In this document: positions 61,968 to 64,000 of the stretch, one piece after another
Layout: every line of letters begins with the position of its first letter
How positions within the stretch are numbered: position 1 is the first letter of the stretch
Assembly: GCA_032622095.1 (NCBI GenBank)
Contig: CP136065.1
Span: 63,845,094-63,909,093 of the forward strand
From: Siphonodentalium dalli
Lineage: Eukaryota; Mollusca; Scaphopoda; Gadilida; Siphonodentaliidae
Length of the DNA stretch: 64,000 nt
Direction: 5' to 3'
The notes under the pieces: model-generated
What the model saw: the letters and a program-made list of their open reading frames with translations, nothing else
Database searches by the model: none
What the model was told of the DNA's origin: nothing
Program-made: the position numbers and the translations under genes

Positions 61968-62348
61968 TAGTGGGCTAGCATCACCAAATTCACCCTCTGG
62001 GGACCTCATTCTGCATGACCTCATCTGCTTTGGGAGACATAGACTTCGATTGAAGTTCCCAAATGGTTAATATTGCGATGTACACCCATTGGGAACCTCG
62101 ATTATGCAATGTTTCATATGCCAATTCGGGGATATAGAGAAACTAAACTAAAAAAGAAATAGAATCTATGTGAAGAAGTTTCTATAGAAATTTGATAATA
62201 TTAAAAGAAACTTTCCAGAGAAGATGAGGCCTGAGCAGAATGAGGTCCCCAGAGGGTGAATTTAGTGATGTTAGCCCACTATGCGGGATAGCATCACTAA
62301 ATTCACCCTCTGGGGACCTCATTCTGCAAATGAAAGGCACACTAAAAG
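61968..62348. mobile_element. Family D element, left end truncated
   Basis: Starts in the first palindrome's loop (catagtgggctagcatcacc). The second palindrome (62235-62335) is intact and nearly perfect. Confidence 0.85.
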
Positions 62349-62399
62349 ACTTTGTTTACTGATAAAATTTGGTAAATATCCTACATATTGAATTTTATG

Positions 62400-62605
62400 C
62401 TCTGAGTATTGGCAATGTGTGTTGACAAAATGGCCGGCACTGTAACAGCAATATATATTTACATAACAATGGTTTCAACATGCAAACATTTATTTTGGAG
62501 AATTATCAATGATAAATGTGAAAAAAATATATTTCTCTGTTTCTGGTGATGTTTTACCCACTGCGAAGGGGTTATGACCCTTGAAGTGCCATATTTATAT
62601 TGTTT
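62400..62605. repeat. Family J repeat, copy 2
   Basis: cactgtaacagcaatatata, cataacaatggtttcaacat and tttacccactgcgaagg: counterpart of 2225-2425. Confidence 0.6.
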
Positions 62606-62677
62606 TAAGACATTGCACCGAGAGCAGAGGCTGTATGAACTGAACTAGATTTCAAGAATGAAGGAAATTCACAGCCA

Positions 62678-63077
62678 TTAACCCTTTACCCAACAGAAGG
62701 GCCCTGTGCCAATGCATTCTCTTATATATGCGAGTCGACCATAGGTCGCCTCGCATATATAAGAGAATGCATTGGCTTAACACATTAAAAATTATAAAAT
62801 TGTTAAAGAATGTAAGAAAAAAAGGTAAAAAGGGTTAAAAAAAGATTTTTTTTAGGCCAATGCATTCTCTTATATATGCGAGGCGACCTATGGTCGACTC
62901 GCATATATAAGAGAATGCATTGGCACAGGGCATAACTGTAACTATCACAATGTGGTCAAGGAGCCGATTCCAATGATATCCATATTTGTATGGTTCTATT
63001 GAGACAGACCGAAGATATTTTAGGCTGTTGAAGCTTTATTTGGCCGGTTTTGGCCGGTTTGTTGGGTAAAGGGTTAA
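62678..63077 (-). mobile_element. Family B double-hairpin element
   Basis: Complete reverse-orientation copy with TTAA at both ends and both internal hairpins intact. Confidence 0.92.
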
Positions 63078-63354
63078 CTGGTTACATTCATCTGTACATT
63101 CAAACATTACATACCTTTTATTGATGCTAACATGGACATGTATGGTAATATATTATGATTGATGCCATGTTATCAGTGCTAGGAAGTTGATGCTTGGAAG
63201 GTGAGTTGCTCAGTGATTATTTTGGAATAAAGACATGCATTATTGAAAGCTTGTGTTATTATTTATAATCAATCCCTGTCACCTGTTGGCAGTCCAATGA
63301 AGCATATGAAAATCATGGTGTGAAACAAGACCCCACAAATATTATGGTTATACC

Positions 63355-63460
63355 CAGGCGTGAGAATTTGGTACCGGACATTTACAGAATGAGGTCCCCA
63401 GACGGTGATTTCAGTGATGCTCTAACCGGCACAGCGGGCTAGCATCACTAAATTCACCAG
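63355..63460. mobile_element. Family D element, cut within first palindrome
   Basis: aatttggtaccggacatttac, then one palindrome broken after catcactaaattcacc. The break lies about 38 bp before the rearranged copy of 52369. Confidence 0.82.
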
Positions 63461-63498
63461 TAAAGAAATGTTTTACTTTATTTTCTTTTTTACTTCAG

Positions 63499-64000
63499 TT
63501 TTTGTTTTACAAAGTTGTAGAGTTTGTTCAACTTCAACCTCTGGGTGTGGGATTTTCAAGTAAATTATCTTTGTATGCTGTAAATTCCATTTCAACCCTT
63601 TCATGACTGGAGCTTCCTAAAATTTTGCGAAAATCCTGTGACAATGCATTCTCGTATGCTTACGAGTCTCCCATAGGGAGTGTCGCATATATAAGAGAAA
63701 ACATTGGCCTAACTTTAGTGCTCAACTCAAAAGAAATCTCCTTGTCACGACAATAATTAATGGCTCTGTGTCCTCAATGTAATGAGTAGACACATTACCA
63801 TGAGGCGGCCAATTCCTCTTGCAAATGAGGAATGTCATTTAATGTTACTATGCACTCTTTTGTCAACTGCTCCCTCATTTTGGTGTCGTAGGTCCCAAGT
63901 CACCATGGAGGGGTTCACCTGTCGTTAACTGACCGAATGTCCAGCATACATGAACATGTTCTCTCTTAGTCAACCCCGTGATTTCTGGAAAGTTGACTCT
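63499..64000 (+). repeat. Rearranged copy of the 51.4-52.6 kb unit, cut by window end
   Basis: ttttgttttacaaagttgta (matching 52369 onwards) through gcctaac at 63713, then directly tttagtgctcaactcaaaag (matching 51357 onwards) to the window edge. This is the order expected from a tandem or circularised unit. Confidence 0.92.
63592..63713 (+). mobile_element. Family C element truncated at a rearrangement junction
   Basis: Matches 52461-52582 almost base for base through the first hairpin (gagaaaacattggcctaac), then switches at 63713/63714 to sequence matching 51357 onward. Confidence 0.88.

Overview
The window is metazoan nuclear DNA, AT-rich and packed with short non-autonomous DNA transposons. 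It carries one recognisable protein-coding gene on the + strand, a COPII coat subunit of the SEC24A/B class. I assembled 21 coding exons from 2692 to 50269 by following GT-AG boundaries and a continuous reading frame. Together they encode the last 1112 residues and the stop codon. The N-terminus lies upstream of the window or in an exon I could not recognise. Exon-intron structure, the Sec23/24 zinc finger and the vWA trunk are all readable. No second gene, tRNA, rRNA or CRISPR array was found; 51-64 kb is intergenic repeat-rich DNA.

The repeats suggest a mollusc, probably a bivalve. Long degenerate repeats carry phrases such as 'gttatggccctttttgaa', 'gaaatttggtatgtg' and strings of 'ccgtccgtctgtc', which are common in bivalve and gastropod genomes. 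This is inference from familiarity, not a search.

Layout. 1-2.7 kb: intron or upstream DNA with several MITEs. 2.7-12.2 kb: three small exons separated by TE-rich introns, including a 1.15-kb hAT-like element (4192-5346) and a foldback element whose inside has expanded into 36 copies of a 38-bp minisatellite (9671-11036). 13.4-17.3 kb: the large Pro/Gly/Ser-rich exon, then exons leading to the zinc finger; one acceptor here is triplicated in frame. 17.3-26 kb: hAT-like and TTAA-flanked elements between trunk exons. 26-50 kb: remaining trunk, beta-sandwich, helical and gelsolin exons, with nested repeats and a 500-bp duplication (43079-43578 / 48520-49015). 50.3-51 kb: 3' UTR with a complete palindromic element and an AATAAA signal. 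51-64 kb: intergenic repeats, ending in a rearranged copy of 51357-52582 that looks circularly permuted.

The most unusual content is a set of 'double-hairpin' elements (called families B, C and E here). They end in TTAA-CCCTTT-type, piggyBac-like termini and share one internal long hairpin. The hairpin's inner stem varies between families by paired changes that keep it self-complementary. At least five hAT-like elements have perfect 8-bp target duplications, and several insertions sit inside other repeats whose empty version can be read elsewhere in the window. Family letters (A-O) are my own labels.
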